The position numbers and the translations under genes are program-made. From DAOPZC01 sp035353175 (lineage in GTDB: Bacteria; Verrucomicrobiota; Kiritimatiellia; RFP12; UBA1067), in NCBI GenBank assembly GCA_035353175.1, contig DAOPZC010000004.1, forward strand, positions 124,001 to 188,000: a stretch of DNA of 64,000 nucleotides, in the 5' to 3' direction. This document shows, piece by piece, positions 44,871 through 54,800 of this stretch. How positions within the stretch are numbered: the stretch's first letter is position 1; each line of letters opens with the position of its first letter. The notes beneath the pieces are model-generated. The model did no database searches, was not told where the DNA came from, and saw nothing but the letters and a program-made list of their open reading frames with translations.

Positions 44871-46037
44871 TTATGTAAAGTTCCCGCCTTGATCGTGCCG
44901 GGAAAAAACCTTCCGTCCACACTCTTCCGACCGGACCGTTGCGGCCAATTTCTCAAAACGAGTCAACGTGTGGCCATAAAAGATCCGCCATCCTTCACAA
45001 AGATAACTCAGCTTATTCGCGGACACGCCCGTGTGCCCAACACGATTTTTCGGACAGTCTCCCGCGCAAAACCTGAAATATGGGCAACTTCCGCAGGCGC
45101 TGTGCGTCTCACGCTTGCGCGCACCGAATTCTTTAAACATTGCAGAATCCGCGAGCTCGTCCCAAGTGTGCGTCAGGACATTGCCGAGCCTCAACTCCGG
45201 CAGCACGTGAAAATCGCAAGGATACACGTCACCGTTATACTCGACGACAAAATATTGACGGCAATCCGATCCCGCAGTGCAACAAATGTCCACTCCAGTG
45301 ACAAGCTTTGCAATGATTGTGTCAAAAAGACGCACCGAGATTTTCCGAGTGTCCTTCTTTTCATACCAGCGGTCGAAGACCTCGCAGAGAAAAGCCCCCC
45401 ACTCGCGAGGCTCGATACAGTAGGGGGCAACCCTCCCCTCCCCGTCCAATTCAACGCATTCGATGAACTGAAGAAAATTGGCGCCAATCTCATGAGTCAA
45501 ATAGTCGTAGATCTCCACCGGGGTTGCCACGTTATGTTTACTGACGAGCGTCAGAATATTGAACTCGGCATGATTCCGACGCAGGCATTCGACCCCCTTG
45601 ACGACAGCTTCGTGCGAGCCGTGTCCCGCCGCATCCAGTCGAGCCGCATCATGAAGCCGCTTCGGGCCGTCGAGACTAACCCCTGTCAAAAACCGGCAGG
45701 CTCTGAAATGACGCGCCAAACGGTCGTCGAGCAGCATACCATTGGTCTGGACGGCATTTGAAACCTCCGCACCACGGCGCGCGTAAGCCATTTGCAGATC
45801 CGTCACTCGTTCGAAAAAGGGGTGCCCCATTAGAAGCGGTTCCCCCCCCTGCCAAACAAACGAATAAACCGGTTGCGCGGAGTCCAAGTAACTCCGGATC
45901 AACCGCTCAAGCACGTTCTCCGCCATACGATGCTGGCTCGTCGCCGGATACAGTCGGCTACGGTCGAGATAAAAACAGTACCGGCACCGAAGATTGCAGT
46001 CTGCGGAAGCCGGTTTGATGAGCAGCGAAAAAATCAC
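44871..46037 (-). CDS. Anaerobic sulfatase-maturating enzyme (radical SAM/SPASM)
   Basis: A 388 aa radical SAM enzyme that converts a Cys or Ser of sulfatases to formylglycine without oxygen. The cluster motif is C14-x3-C18-x2-C21 (DCNLRCRYC) and VWQGGEPLLMG follows. The two SPASM auxiliary-cluster regions are visible in CTAGSDCRQYFVVEYNGDVYPCDF and CGSCPYFRFCAGDCPKNR (cores only). GTG 46037 lies 4 bases after the kinase stop, with AAGGTG upstream within that gene, so translation is coupled to it. No sulfatase gene is in the window, so its targets lie elsewhere in the genome. Confidence 0.9.
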   Translation of the reverse strand: MIFSLLIKPASADCNLRCRYCFYLDRSRLYPATSQHRMAENVLERLIRSYLDSAQPVYSFVWQGGEPLLMGHPFFERVTDLQMAYARRGAEVSNAVQTNGMLLDDRLARHFRACRFLTGVSLDGPKRLHDAARLDAAGHGSHEAVVKGVECLRRNHAEFNILTLVSKHNVATPVEIYDYLTHEIGANFLQFIECVELDGEGRVAPYCIEPREWGAFLCEVFDRWYEKKDTRKISVRLFDTIIAKLVTGVDICCTAGSDCRQYFVVEYNGDVYPCDFHVLPELRLGNVLTHTWDELADSAMFKEFGARKRETHSACGSCPYFRFCAGDCPKNRVGHTGVSANKLSYLCEGWRIFYGHTLTRFEKLAATVRSEECGRKVFSRHDQGGNFT

Positions 46038-46041
46038 AGGC

Positions 46042-46965
46042 TCACACCTTCATCATCCGTTTCAGCTCAACGACCCGCTTCTCGATCATCCCCTGCGTCA
46101 GGCTCTCGAAACGCTCAAGACTGAAACCTTCCACGCCGAACGACGCCACCGCACTAGCATGCACTAACGCTTCGCGCATCAGGCCCTCCGTCACTCTGCC
46201 GGCACGCGCCAAATAGCCCATGAACGCGCCCGCGTAAGAGTCCCCTGCCCCCGTGGGATCCACCAACTGGCGGACTGGATATGCGGGCACGATAAACACG
46301 CCTTTACGCGAAAAGAGAAAAGCGCCATGTTCACCTTTTTTCACAACAACGTAGGCGGGACCCATTCGCAGAATAGCCGCCGCGCAATCGCACAGATTCC
46401 ACTTTCCGGTCAACATCCGGGCCTCTCCGTCATTGACCGTTAAGAGGTCGACATGCCGGATGACTTTACGCAAAGCGGGTTTCGCGATATCGATCCAAAG
46501 ATTCATCGTGTCGAGCGCAACGAACTTCGCGCCCTTGGCCTGCTTCAAAACATGCATCTGGAGCTCAGGCTGAATGTTTCCCAGCAAAACGAAAGGCGCC
46601 TGCCGATAAGCATCGGGGAGCTCGGGCATAAAATCCGCAAAGACGCCCAACTCGGTTTTCAGCGTGGCCCGTTCGATCATGTTGGCATCGTACTCGCAAG
46701 CCCACCGGAAAGTGGCCCCCTCTTTGCGCTGCACGCCCGCCAGGTCGATTCCGAACGCCTGCCAGCGGCGATCGAATGCAGCTGGGAAGTCATCACCCAC
46801 CACCCCTACCGCACCGGTCTTCGCAAAGAACGATGCCGCAGCCGTGCCGAACGGCAGCGACCCGCCCAGCAGATTCTTGCGGTCGGCAGAGCGCGTCTTC
46901 ACATCGTCAATACCGACCGAACCCACTATCCAAAACTTCACCGGAACATTTTTCGTACGCTTCAT
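46042..46965 (-). CDS. PfkB-family carbohydrate or nucleoside kinase
   Basis: A 307 aa ribokinase-like kinase. It has the PfkB N-terminal GGSLPFGTAAASFFAKTG and the C-terminal active-site block LVDPTGAGDSYAGAF with catalytic Asp242. A central lid strand pair is present, and VDLLTVNDGEARMLTG is also typical. Its substrate is not apparent. Its ATG overlaps the aroQ stop (ATGA), and anSME follows after 4 bases, so the three are co-translated. Confidence 0.88.
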   Translation of the reverse strand: MKRTKNVPVKFWIVGSVGIDDVKTRSADRKNLLGGSLPFGTAAASFFAKTGAVGVVGDDFPAAFDRRWQAFGIDLAGVQRKEGATFRWACEYDANMIERATLKTELGVFADFMPELPDAYRQAPFVLLGNIQPELQMHVLKQAKGAKFVALDTMNLWIDIAKPALRKVIRHVDLLTVNDGEARMLTGKWNLCDCAAAILRMGPAYVVVKKGEHGAFLFSRKGVFIVPAYPVRQLVDPTGAGDSYAGAFMGYLARAGRVTEGLMREALVHASAVASFGVEGFSLERFESLTQGMIEKRVVELKRMMKV

Positions 46966-47417
46966 TTCACCACTTCCTGTTGCGCGATTGCGAGCTGTTG
47001 CAGAAGGCCCTCAAGAGCCAAAATGTAGCCGGCACCGCCGAACCCCATGACCTGACCCACACACACGGGTGCGGTCAAGCTCTCGTGCCGAAAAGACTCT
47101 CGTTTATGGGTGTTCGAGAGATGCACTTCCACCGCGGGCAGTCCACACGCCGCAAGCGCATCCCGCAAAGCCACGCTGGAATGCGTATAGGCGGCGGGAT
47201 TAATGATAATACCGTCAAAAACGCCACGGGCGGCACCTATTGCAGCGACCAATTCACCTTCCACATCGCTCTGGAACGATTCGACGCTCACCCCTTTTAA
47301 GGAAGCGTGCACGATCACGCGACGGACAATACTATCCAATGTCTCTCGCCCGTAAATCGAAGGTTCACGTGTCCCCAGCGCCTTAAGATTCGGGCCATTC
47401 ACCAGCAGAATCTTCAT
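46962..47417 (-). CDS. aroQ: 3-dehydroquinate dehydratase, type II
   Basis: AroQ dehydrates 3-dehydroquinate to 3-dehydroshikimate, step three of the shikimate pathway. The 151 aa protein starts MKILLVNGPNLKALGTREP with the flexible-loop Arg and Tyr (IYG). It keeps IIINPAAYTHSSVALRDAL and EVHLSNTHKRESFRH, with the catalytic His. AAGGAG upstream supports ATG 47417. Its 5' end overlaps the end of the ricT-like gene by 35 bases and its 3' end overlaps the kinase gene by 4. Confidence 0.96.
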   Translation of the reverse strand: MKILLVNGPNLKALGTREPSIYGRETLDSIVRRVIVHASLKGVSVESFQSDVEGELVAAIGAARGVFDGIIINPAAYTHSSVALRDALAACGLPAVEVHLSNTHKRESFRHESLTAPVCVGQVMGFGGAGYILALEGLLQQLAIAQQEVVK

Positions 47418-48273
47418 CCGTATACTCCTTGTCTTCAACTTTGAAAGAAGTGCCCCGCACCACATTAACCGAGTCGGCAGACACCGTCAGAAAACGGCCG
47501 TCACGGGTCCGCACCGTCACTCGGCCGCGCATGACGTCGCGGCCGACAACGATCCCCTCCGCGTTTTCATTTTTCAGGCAGGCCACCAAGCTGCCGCTCT
47601 CAGGCAGCCTCACCGCTGCTGCACGATACTGTTCATACTCAAACCGAAGACAACATTTCAAACGTCCGCAACTTCCGTTAATCGTCACCGGATTGAGCGA
47701 CATCTCTTGTGCTTTTGCCATCCTCACATTCACAGACTGAAACTGACGCTGCCATGTGTTGCAACACAACGCGCGGCCGCAAGGACCAAGGCATCCCACG
47801 AGGGCTGCCTCATCGCGCACCCCCACTTGCCACAGGTCGACATGCGTCTTGAAATCACGTTGCAACTGCCCTACAAAACGCCGCAGATCTACCGGGACCT
47901 GCGCAGCGTAGCGGAGAAAGAACCTGTCGCGTCCGTAAGAGAAACGGGCGTGAAGGATTTTGACATGCCCTTTCTCGTGCTGCGTGGAAACCGTAAACGC
48001 TTGCTTCGCTCTCGCAGCGAGTTCATCGTTTTCAGCAAAACGCTTTCCGTCATCCGCGTCACGCTTGCGAATCACACGGAACGCAGGGATTTTCTCGTCG
48101 CCCGTCGCGTCCTCATTGAGCCCATAGAGTTCGAGAACAATGCCGAAATCTTTACCGTAGTCGAGTTCGACCATACAAGAATCGCCAGGCAGAAGTACTA
48201 ACGCCGGCGAGACTCTGCAAAGAAAAACGCCGTTTTCCGGCATCCGTATGCGGGCGACTGTCTGCATTTCCAT
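47383..48273 (-). CDS. ricT: PSP1/RicT family protein (YaaT-like)
   Basis: A 296 aa protein of the PSP1 C-terminal family. The signature is dense: FFLRYAAQVPVDLRRFVGQL, the cysteine cluster GPCGRALCCNTW, and TINGSCGRLKCCLRFEYEQY. In Bacillus the RicT (YaaT) protein belongs to a complex with RicA and RicF that carries Fe-S clusters and promotes RNase Y maturation of mRNAs; partners are not seen here. AGGAAG precedes ATG 48273. It follows holB by 4 bases, the same order as tmk-holB-yaaT in Firmicutes. Confidence 0.85.
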   Translation of the reverse strand: MEMQTVARIRMPENGVFLCRVSPALVLLPGDSCMVELDYGKDFGIVLELYGLNEDATGDEKIPAFRVIRKRDADDGKRFAENDELAARAKQAFTVSTQHEKGHVKILHARFSYGRDRFFLRYAAQVPVDLRRFVGQLQRDFKTHVDLWQVGVRDEAALVGCLGPCGRALCCNTWQRQFQSVNVRMAKAQEMSLNPVTINGSCGRLKCCLRFEYEQYRAAAVRLPESGSLVACLKNENAEGIVVGRDVMRGRVTVRTRDGRFLTVSADSVNVVRGTSFKVEDKEYTDEDSAGEWPES

Positions 48274-48277
48274 CTTC

Positions 48278-49249
48278 CTAGGCCACGCCGTGATTCAGGC
48301 GATCAAGCGCGTAACCCAAAAGCGTTTCTTCAGGCAGGTTTCTTTCCATCTGCCGGGCCAACTCTTCAACGGCGTTCAGATTATAAATCGTCTGCACCAG
48401 CGTAAGTCTTCCGACACGCTCTTTAAGCACTTCGAGATTCGCGCGGTTATGCACCAAGGAATCATCCCCCCCCGCTTTCAAGACAAACATATCTCTGAAC
48501 CAACGCAACATCTCCAAAAGGAAATCCGTCCGCAATTCACGGTAGCGCGCACTGACTTTGGCTTCAAAAACCTCTTTGCCATCTTCGTCAACAACCTCGC
48601 TGTTAGATTCTTCTTCCGTGATGAGCTGCTCTGCTTTACCCTTCATGTCCGCCAGTATGGAAAACAGCACGTTGGACATGGCAAGTTTCTCCATCGTCCG
48701 GGAAAGCAGCGGACTCGCCAGCGTTTCAATCACGCGTCTCTTCCATGGCTCACTCAGTCCCCGCACTTCATCGAGATCGATCCGCTGACAGCGCGAAATA
48801 ATCGTCGGCAACAATTGCTGCGGCGCATCCGACAGCAACATGAACAGGGTTTTTTCCGGAGGTTCCTCTAATGTCTTGAGGAAGGCGTTCGCGGATGCGT
48901 CATTCAGCCGGTCCGCCCCTACCAGCACACCCGCTTTCCATCCTCCCGAAAAAGAGGTCTGAGTCACTTCATTGATCAATTTTTCGCGGATTTGATCGGC
49001 GCTGATGATCCGTGACTTCTTTTCCGGAAAAATCCAGTGGATGTCGACTTCCTGACGGTCCACGACATGTCGGCAACCGTCGCATGTTCCGCACGGTTTT
49101 TCGGACGATCGGCAAAACAACACCTGCAAGATGCGCACGGCGAGATCCAGCGCGACACCGCGGACCGGGCCAACAATCAGATAGCCGTGGGCCGGATGCC
49201 CGACGTCGAGAGCCCTCCTCACCATCTTGAAGGTGTCATCAATACGCAT
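48278..49249 (-). CDS. holB: DNA polymerase III delta' subunit
   Basis: HolB is the clamp-loader delta' subunit. The 323 aa protein has the degenerate P-loop expected for delta' (GPVRGVALD, lacking the Lys) and the zinc cysteines Cys46, Cys53, Cys56 and Cys59 (CRSSEKPCGTCDGC). It also has GVLVGADRLNDASANAFLKTLEEPP and LPTIISRCQRIDL. ATG 49249 lies within the last codons of tmk, with GGGAGAT upstream, so the two genes overlap by 11 bases. A helical C-terminal domain follows. Confidence 0.93.
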   Translation of the reverse strand: MRIDDTFKMVRRALDVGHPAHGYLIVGPVRGVALDLAVRILQVLFCRSSEKPCGTCDGCRHVVDRQEVDIHWIFPEKKSRIISADQIREKLINEVTQTSFSGGWKAGVLVGADRLNDASANAFLKTLEEPPEKTLFMLLSDAPQQLLPTIISRCQRIDLDEVRGLSEPWKRRVIETLASPLLSRTMEKLAMSNVLFSILADMKGKAEQLITEEESNSEVVDEDGKEVFEAKVSARYRELRTDFLLEMLRWFRDMFVLKAGGDDSLVHNRANLEVLKERVGRLTLVQTIYNLNAVEELARQMERNLPEETLLGYALDRLNHGVA

Positions 49250-49898
49250 CCATATCTCCCATGAGGCGCTGAACAACCGCGGCCCGGATTTCGGACGCAA
49301 CCAGTTCCTGTTCACGTTCGGTTGCCAGAACCACAAATCGTGCGGGATCCTGCCTCGCCAACGTCAAGAAACCGTTTCGTAACCGGATATGAAACTCATC
49401 GGCCTCGCATTCAATGCGGTCCGGCGCGACAGCCGTCTTTGCTTGCCTCGCCAGCAACCGCGCTCGGCTCGTTCTCGGCGTCACGTCCAAAAGCAACGTT
49501 AAGTCAGGCCGTAGCCCGTGCGTGGCAAACTGGTTTGCGGCACGCAATTCTTCCAAGTCGAAACCGCGACCGTATCCCTGATATGCCAGCGTCGAATCGT
49601 CGAAACGATCGCACAAGACCCAAGCCCCTCGGCACAACGCGGGGCGGATCAGACGCTCAACGTGCTGTGCACGGCTTGCAAGGAACAGCAAGACCTCTGT
49701 CCGCGGAACCGGAGCTTCGCCCGACCCGTCGTGCTGCAACAAATTCCTGATTGCCTCTCCGATCGGCGTCCCGCCGGGTTCGCGCGTGCAAACTACATCC
49801 ATTCCACATTCGCGCAAATAGTCGGCCAGCAAACGGATATGCGTTGACTTTCCGCTGCCTTCAGGCCCCTCAAACGTGATGAACTTTCCGCGCGTCAT
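49239..49898 (-). CDS. tmk: Thymidylate kinase
   Basis: Tmk phosphorylates dTMP to dTDP. The 219 aa protein starts MTRGKFITFEGPEGSGKST (P-loop 11-18), then VCTREPGGTPIGE, RAQHVERLI and CDRFDDSTLAYQGYGRG. All are family motifs. It starts two bases from the cysS stop and overlaps holB at its end, within a tightly packed minus-strand run. Confidence 0.97.
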   Translation of the reverse strand: MTRGKFITFEGPEGSGKSTHIRLLADYLRECGMDVVCTREPGGTPIGEAIRNLLQHDGSGEAPVPRTEVLLFLASRAQHVERLIRPALCRGAWVLCDRFDDSTLAYQGYGRGFDLEELRAANQFATHGLRPDLTLLLDVTPRTSRARLLARQAKTAVAPDRIECEADEFHIRLRNGFLTLARQDPARFVVLATEREQELVASEIRAAVVQRLMGDMDAY

Positions 49899-49899
49899 A

Positions 49900-51303
49900 T
49901 TAAATCTTCTTGAGCTTCTGCCCCTCTTTGGAATCGCGCACTTCCCACCCTTTTGCCAAGAGTTGGTCGCGAATGCGGTCAGAGCCCGCCCAGTCTTTTG
50001 CCGCGCGCGCCGCCGCGCGCGCGGCCGCCAACGCCTCGATTTCAGGCGACAGAGCGCTCTCGTTTGCGGCGCGTCCAAAGCGAATTAAACCGAACACCGT
50101 GTCGAGAGCCTCGAAAACGGTCAGGACGGCCGCGGCCTCCTCAGAACCGAACGACGTCGCGCGCAGCGCGCTGTTGCTTTCGCGCACGAGCGCGAAGAGC
50201 GCGGCAAACGCCTCCGGCAAGTTCAGGTCGTCATTGACGGCCGCCGCAAAAGCGTCACGAGACTCTGCGGCCCAAAGCGGCAACACGCCCGCCGCCGTCG
50301 AGCCGGCCCGTGCGGTGAGTGCATCGACACACTCGTCGACGCGCGCGAGCGACGCGCGCGCCGCATCCAGCGCGTCGAATGTGAAATTCAGCGGTTGCCG
50401 GTAGTGTCCGTTGATCAGTACATACCGAATCTCGCGGCCGGACCACCCCTTCTGCACGAGGTCTCGCAAAGTAAAGAAGTTGCCCAACGACTTGGACATC
50501 TTCTCGCCATTCACACGGAGGTGCGCACAATGCATCCAATAATTCACGAACGGCTTGCCGGTCGCGCCCTCCGCCTGTGCGATCTCGTTTTCGTGATGCG
50601 GGAAAAGGTTGTCGATACCGCCGGTATGGAGGTCGAATGTCTCACCCAGATATTTCATGGACATGGCTGAACACTCGAGATGCCAGCCGGGGCGTCCCCT
50701 CCCCCACGGCGAATCCCATACCACCTCGCCGTCGTTCACATCCCACCCCTTCCACAGAGCGAAATCGCCGTAACTCTCTTTTTCGTATTCGTCCTGAGCC
50801 ACACGCGCTCCGGCCCTCAGATTGTCGCGATCGAGATGTGCAAGTTTGCCATAGCCTGGCAATTTAGCCACGCTGAAATAGACCGAGCCGTCGTCGGACT
50901 TATAGGCCAAGCCGCGATTGAACAACGCTTCCACCAGCGCCACCATTTCGGGAATGTGGTCGGTCGCCGCCGGATAGACTTCGGCGGACTGCACGTTTAG
51001 AGTCTTGAGGTCTTCAAAAAACGCCTGGATGAAGGGCTGCGTAAAGGTCTTCAACGGCACCCCAGCAGCCGTCGCGCCGCGGATCGTCTTGTCGTCCACA
51101 TCGGTCAGGTTCATCACCTGCGTCACGCGGCAACCGTTGAATTGCAACACGCGCCGCAGAATGTCCTCGAAGGTGTAGGCGCGGAAATTACCGATATGCG
51201 CGAAATTGTAGACCGTCGGACCACACGTATACATCTTCACATGGCCGGGCTCGATTGGCAGCAGCGTTTCCTTGCTGCGCGTCAGACTGTTGTAGACCTG
51301 CAT
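49900..51303 (-). CDS. cysS: Cysteinyl-tRNA synthetase
   Basis: CysS charges tRNA-Cys. The 467 aa protein has MQVYNSLTRSKE at its start, the zinc ligand Cys27 in YTCGPTVYN, HIGN at 36-39, MNLTDVDDKTI, SMKYLGETFDLHTGG, HHENEIAQ and the KMSKS loop GEKMSKSLGNF. The C-terminal helical part is normal in length. AAGGAG upstream fixes ATG 51303. It heads the run cysS-tmk-holB-ricT-aroQ-pfkB-anSME, all tightly spaced or overlapping. ispF lies just upstream. Confidence 0.98.
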   Translation of the reverse strand: MQVYNSLTRSKETLLPIEPGHVKMYTCGPTVYNFAHIGNFRAYTFEDILRRVLQFNGCRVTQVMNLTDVDDKTIRGATAAGVPLKTFTQPFIQAFFEDLKTLNVQSAEVYPAATDHIPEMVALVEALFNRGLAYKSDDGSVYFSVAKLPGYGKLAHLDRDNLRAGARVAQDEYEKESYGDFALWKGWDVNDGEVVWDSPWGRGRPGWHLECSAMSMKYLGETFDLHTGGIDNLFPHHENEIAQAEGATGKPFVNYWMHCAHLRVNGEKMSKSLGNFFTLRDLVQKGWSGREIRYVLINGHYRQPLNFTFDALDAARASLARVDECVDALTARAGSTAAGVLPLWAAESRDAFAAAVNDDLNLPEAFAALFALVRESNSALRATSFGSEEAAAVLTVFEALDTVFGLIRFGRAANESALSPEIEALAAARAAARAAKDWAGSDRIRDQLLAKGWEVRDSKEGQKLKKI

Positions 51304-51325
51304 CGTCTTTCTTCTCCTTGAAAAG

Positions 51326-51817
51326 TCAAATGCCCGCAGCTGGTTGTTGCGAAACTGTGGCCACTGCCATTGCGCTGATGCCTTCACGACGCCCCACAGC
51401 ATCCATGCCCTCGTTGGTCTTGGCTTTGACGGAAACGCGGGAAATGTCGATCCCCATCACCTCCGCAAGCCGTACCCGCATGGCGGGAATGTGCGACTGC
51501 AATTTGGGGGCCTCGGCCACGATCGTCGCGTCGGTGTTCAGAATCCGCCAACCGGCTCGGGCAAGACGCTCGACCACGCGGCCGAGCAGCACCGTGCTGT
51601 CCGCATTTTTCCATTGCGGATCTTTGTCGGGAAAATGCAGGCCGATATCTCCGTCCGCGACCGCACCCAACAAAGCATCGCACAGCGCATGGATGAGCAC
51701 GTCCGCGTCTGAGTGACCCAAAAGGCCCCGCTCGTGCGGAATATCAACACCGCCCAACACCAGTCGGCGGCCTTCGGCCAGACGGTGGGAATCATACCCA
51801 ATTCCAGTTCGTATCAT
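51326..51817 (-). CDS. ispF: 2-C-methyl-D-erythritol 2,4-cyclodiphosphate synthase
   Basis: IspF cyclises CDP-ME-2P to MEcPP in the MEP pathway. The 163 aa protein starts MIRTGIGYDSHRL, with metal ligands Asp9 and His11, and keeps GLLGHSDADVLIHALCDALLG, DIGLHFPD and KAKTNEGM. ATG 51817 gives the standard start. A TATAGT box ends only 7 bases before it and no ribosome site is present, so the mRNA may be leaderless. cysS follows after 22 bases. dxr and ispG lie elsewhere in the window on the plus strand; ispD is not adjacent, though it often is. Confidence 0.97.
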   Translation of the reverse strand: MIRTGIGYDSHRLAEGRRLVLGGVDIPHERGLLGHSDADVLIHALCDALLGAVADGDIGLHFPDKDPQWKNADSTVLLGRVVERLARAGWRILNTDATIVAEAPKLQSHIPAMRVRLAEVMGIDISRVSVKAKTNEGMDAVGRREGISAMAVATVSQQPAAGI

Positions 51818-51824
51818 GAGCGGT

Positions 51825-51853
51825 ACTATACCCCATTTCACCTATCGCAACAA
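51825..51853 (-). promoter_or_regulatory. Candidate promoter of ispF abutting the start codon
   Basis: On the minus strand -10 TATAGT (51825-51830) and -35 TTGTTG (51848-51853) are spaced 17 bases apart. Seven bases separate the -10 box from the ATG, so transcription should begin at or next to the start codon. Confidence 0.45.
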
Positions 51854-51876
51854 CCCAACAAGCAAGCTCGTGCTTC

Positions 51877-54800
51877 TCATCGTTTTGCGACAAACGCGTA
51901 GGCGTTACGGAACAAACGCATCCACGGTCCGGCTTCTCCGGTGAACAGGTCGGCGGGCCTGTAGGAGAGCTGCAGCGAACGGAACCCGCGCTCCGGATGC
52001 GGCATCAGGATCGTCGCGCGCCCGTCGCGGGACGTGAAACCGGTCAGGCCGCCCTTGGAGCCGTTAGGGTTCCAGGGGTACCGTTCGGTCGCTTGTCCTC
52101 TGCCGTCCACATAGCGCAGTGAGGCCATGGCGTGTGTTTCGTCCTCCGGTTTTTCGAAGACCGCCAGTCCCTCTCCGTGCGCGACCGCAACCGGAAGGCG
52201 GGATCCGGCCATGCCCTTGAGCAGGACAGAAGGGGAGTCGAGCACTTCCAGCGTTGCGTAGCGAGCCTCGAACTGTTCCGAAACATTGCGGCGGAAGAGT
52301 GGCCAATGTTCAGCACCAGGGATGATGCCTTTGAGCTGCGACACCATCTGGCAGCCGTTGCAAACACCCAGCGTTACCGTGTCCGGGCGAGCAAAGAAAC
52401 GCGTGAACATGTCGTACAAACGGGCATTATAGAGGATGCTCCGCGCCCAGCCGGACCCCGCCCCCAAGACATCGCCGTACGAGAAACCGCCGCATGCCAC
52501 AACGCCGTTGAAAGCGGCCAAATCGACCCGTCCGCCCAACAGGTCGGTCATATGAACATCCACAGACTCGAATCCCGCAAGAGTAAAAGCCGCAGCCATC
52601 TCTACGTGACCGTTCACGCCCTGCTCCCGTAGAATCGCCATCCGCGGTTTCTGCTTGACCTCGATGATGTCTTCCTCGTCCGGATCGTAGGTCAACGTGA
52701 AGGTCATTCCCGGATCCGTCTCATCCAGCCCGTTGTCATACTCCTGCCAAGCGCAGTCGGGGTTGTCACGCAACGCCTGCATGCGGCAGGTGAGCGCCGA
52801 CCAGGTGCGCCGCAGCCACGTGAGCGTGGTGTCCACCACGCGCTTCCCCGCGACCGTTATGCGGAAGGCGCGACACTCTGTCGGACATCCGATCTTCGCG
52901 CATACGCCGGCCAATCCGTGTTTGGCCAGAATGCCCGTCACCGCATCCAGGTTGGTATCGGAAATCTGCAGGACGGCACCCAGCTCTTCACTGAACAACG
53001 CGCCAATCGGTTCCTTTCCAGGCAACTCGACGTTCAAGCCGCGGCCTCCGGAAAAGGCCATTTCGGCCAACGTTACAACAACGCCGCCGTCCGAGCGGTC
53101 ATGGTACGCCATCAGCAAACCGTCTGCTACCAGCTCCTGCATGGCCTCAAAAAAGTTTTTCACCAGCGCGGGATCGTCCGCATCCGCCGCCACGTTCCCA
53201 ACCTGATTGTAAACTTGAGCCAAGGCGCTGGCACCGAGGCGGTTGCGCCCCCTTCCGAGATCGATCAGAAGCAGCACGCTCTTTCCGGGTTTAAGATCAG
53301 GGGTTACGGTCTTGCGCACATCTTGCACGGGCGCAAAAGCGCTGACGATCAGGCTCAGCGGGGCAACCTGCCGGTGCGAATTCCCCGTCGAGTCTTGCCA
53401 GACGGTCCGCATCGAAAGAGAATCTTTGCCCACAGGCACCGACACGCCGAGTTTCGGACAGAACTCCATGCCGACAGCAGACACGGTGTCGAACAGCTTG
53501 GCGTCCTCGCCCGATTCGCCGCAGGCGCACATCCAGTTCGCGGAAAGCTTGATGTTTCCTATTTTCCCGATATTGACACCCGCAATGTTGGTGATCGCCT
53601 CAGACACCGCCATGCGGCCGGACGCAGGCGCGTCGATCAGCGCGACCGGCGTACGCTCCCCAGTCGCCATCGACTCACCGGTATATGTCTCATACGCTGT
53701 TACCGTCACCGCGCTGTCTGCGACGGGGAGCTGGTAGCGGCCGACCATCTGATCCCGGTGAACCATACCGGTCACCGAGCGGTCCGTAATGGTGATCAAG
53801 AAGGTTTTGTCGGCCACAGCCGGCAGTTGCAGCACTCGCTCCAACGCCTCTGCCGGCACGACGCCTTTCAGGTGCAACGGCGCCTGCTTTGCCGCGTCAT
53901 GCGTCACCTCGCGCACCATGCGGGGCGGCTTGCCCAGCAGGACACGGATATCCATGTCGATCGGGGTGTCCTTGAAATGGCTGTCGTTCAACACCAGCCT
54001 CTGGTCATCGCGAGCCACACCGATAAAGGCCACGGGGCACCGCTCACGTGCGCAGAGCGCCTCGAAGAGCGCCCGGTCCTTCGGCGCGATCGCCAGCACG
54101 TAACGCTCCTGGGCCTCACAGCACCAGATTTCCATGGGGCTCATGGAGCGCTCCTCGTTATGGACCGCACGCAGTTCGAAGGATGCTCCGGTGTTCTCGA
54201 CCAGCTCGGGGCACCCGTTGGAAAGTCCACCGGCACCAATGTCGTGGATGCTGAGAATCGGATTCATATCGCCGAGCGCCACGCAGGCATCGACCACCTC
54301 CTGACAGCGGCGTTCCATTTCGGCATTGCCGCGCTGCACAGAATCAAAATCCAATGCCTCGTCGTTGCTGCCGGTCACCATCGAGGACGCGGCACCGCCG
54401 CCGAGCCCGATACGCATCGCGGGGCCGCCGAGCTGAACGATCAGGGATCCAGGAGGAACAGCTTTCTTGTAGACCTGACTCCGTCGGATATTTCCCATGC
54501 CGCCCGCCAGCATGATCGGCTTGTGATACCCGCGATATCCTCCCGCACACAGCTCTTCATAGGTGCGGAAGAATCCGCAAAGCTGGGGACGGCCGAATTC
54601 GTTGCCAAAGGCGGCACCGCCGATCGGTCCATCCAGCATGATTGATAACGGAGTGGCGAGACGCTTAGGAAATTCCGCATAGCTTTTCTCCCACGGCATC
54701 TCGAAACCGGGCAAGCGCAAATTGGACACCATGAAGCCGGCAACGCCCGCTTTCGTTTTAGACCCTATGCCCGTCGCAGCCTCATCGCGGATTTCACCGC

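Noticed and set aside
52918..54645. Plus-strand open frame of about 575 codons inside purL
   Set aside because: purL is complete and conserved on the other strand; the antisense product matches nothing known.
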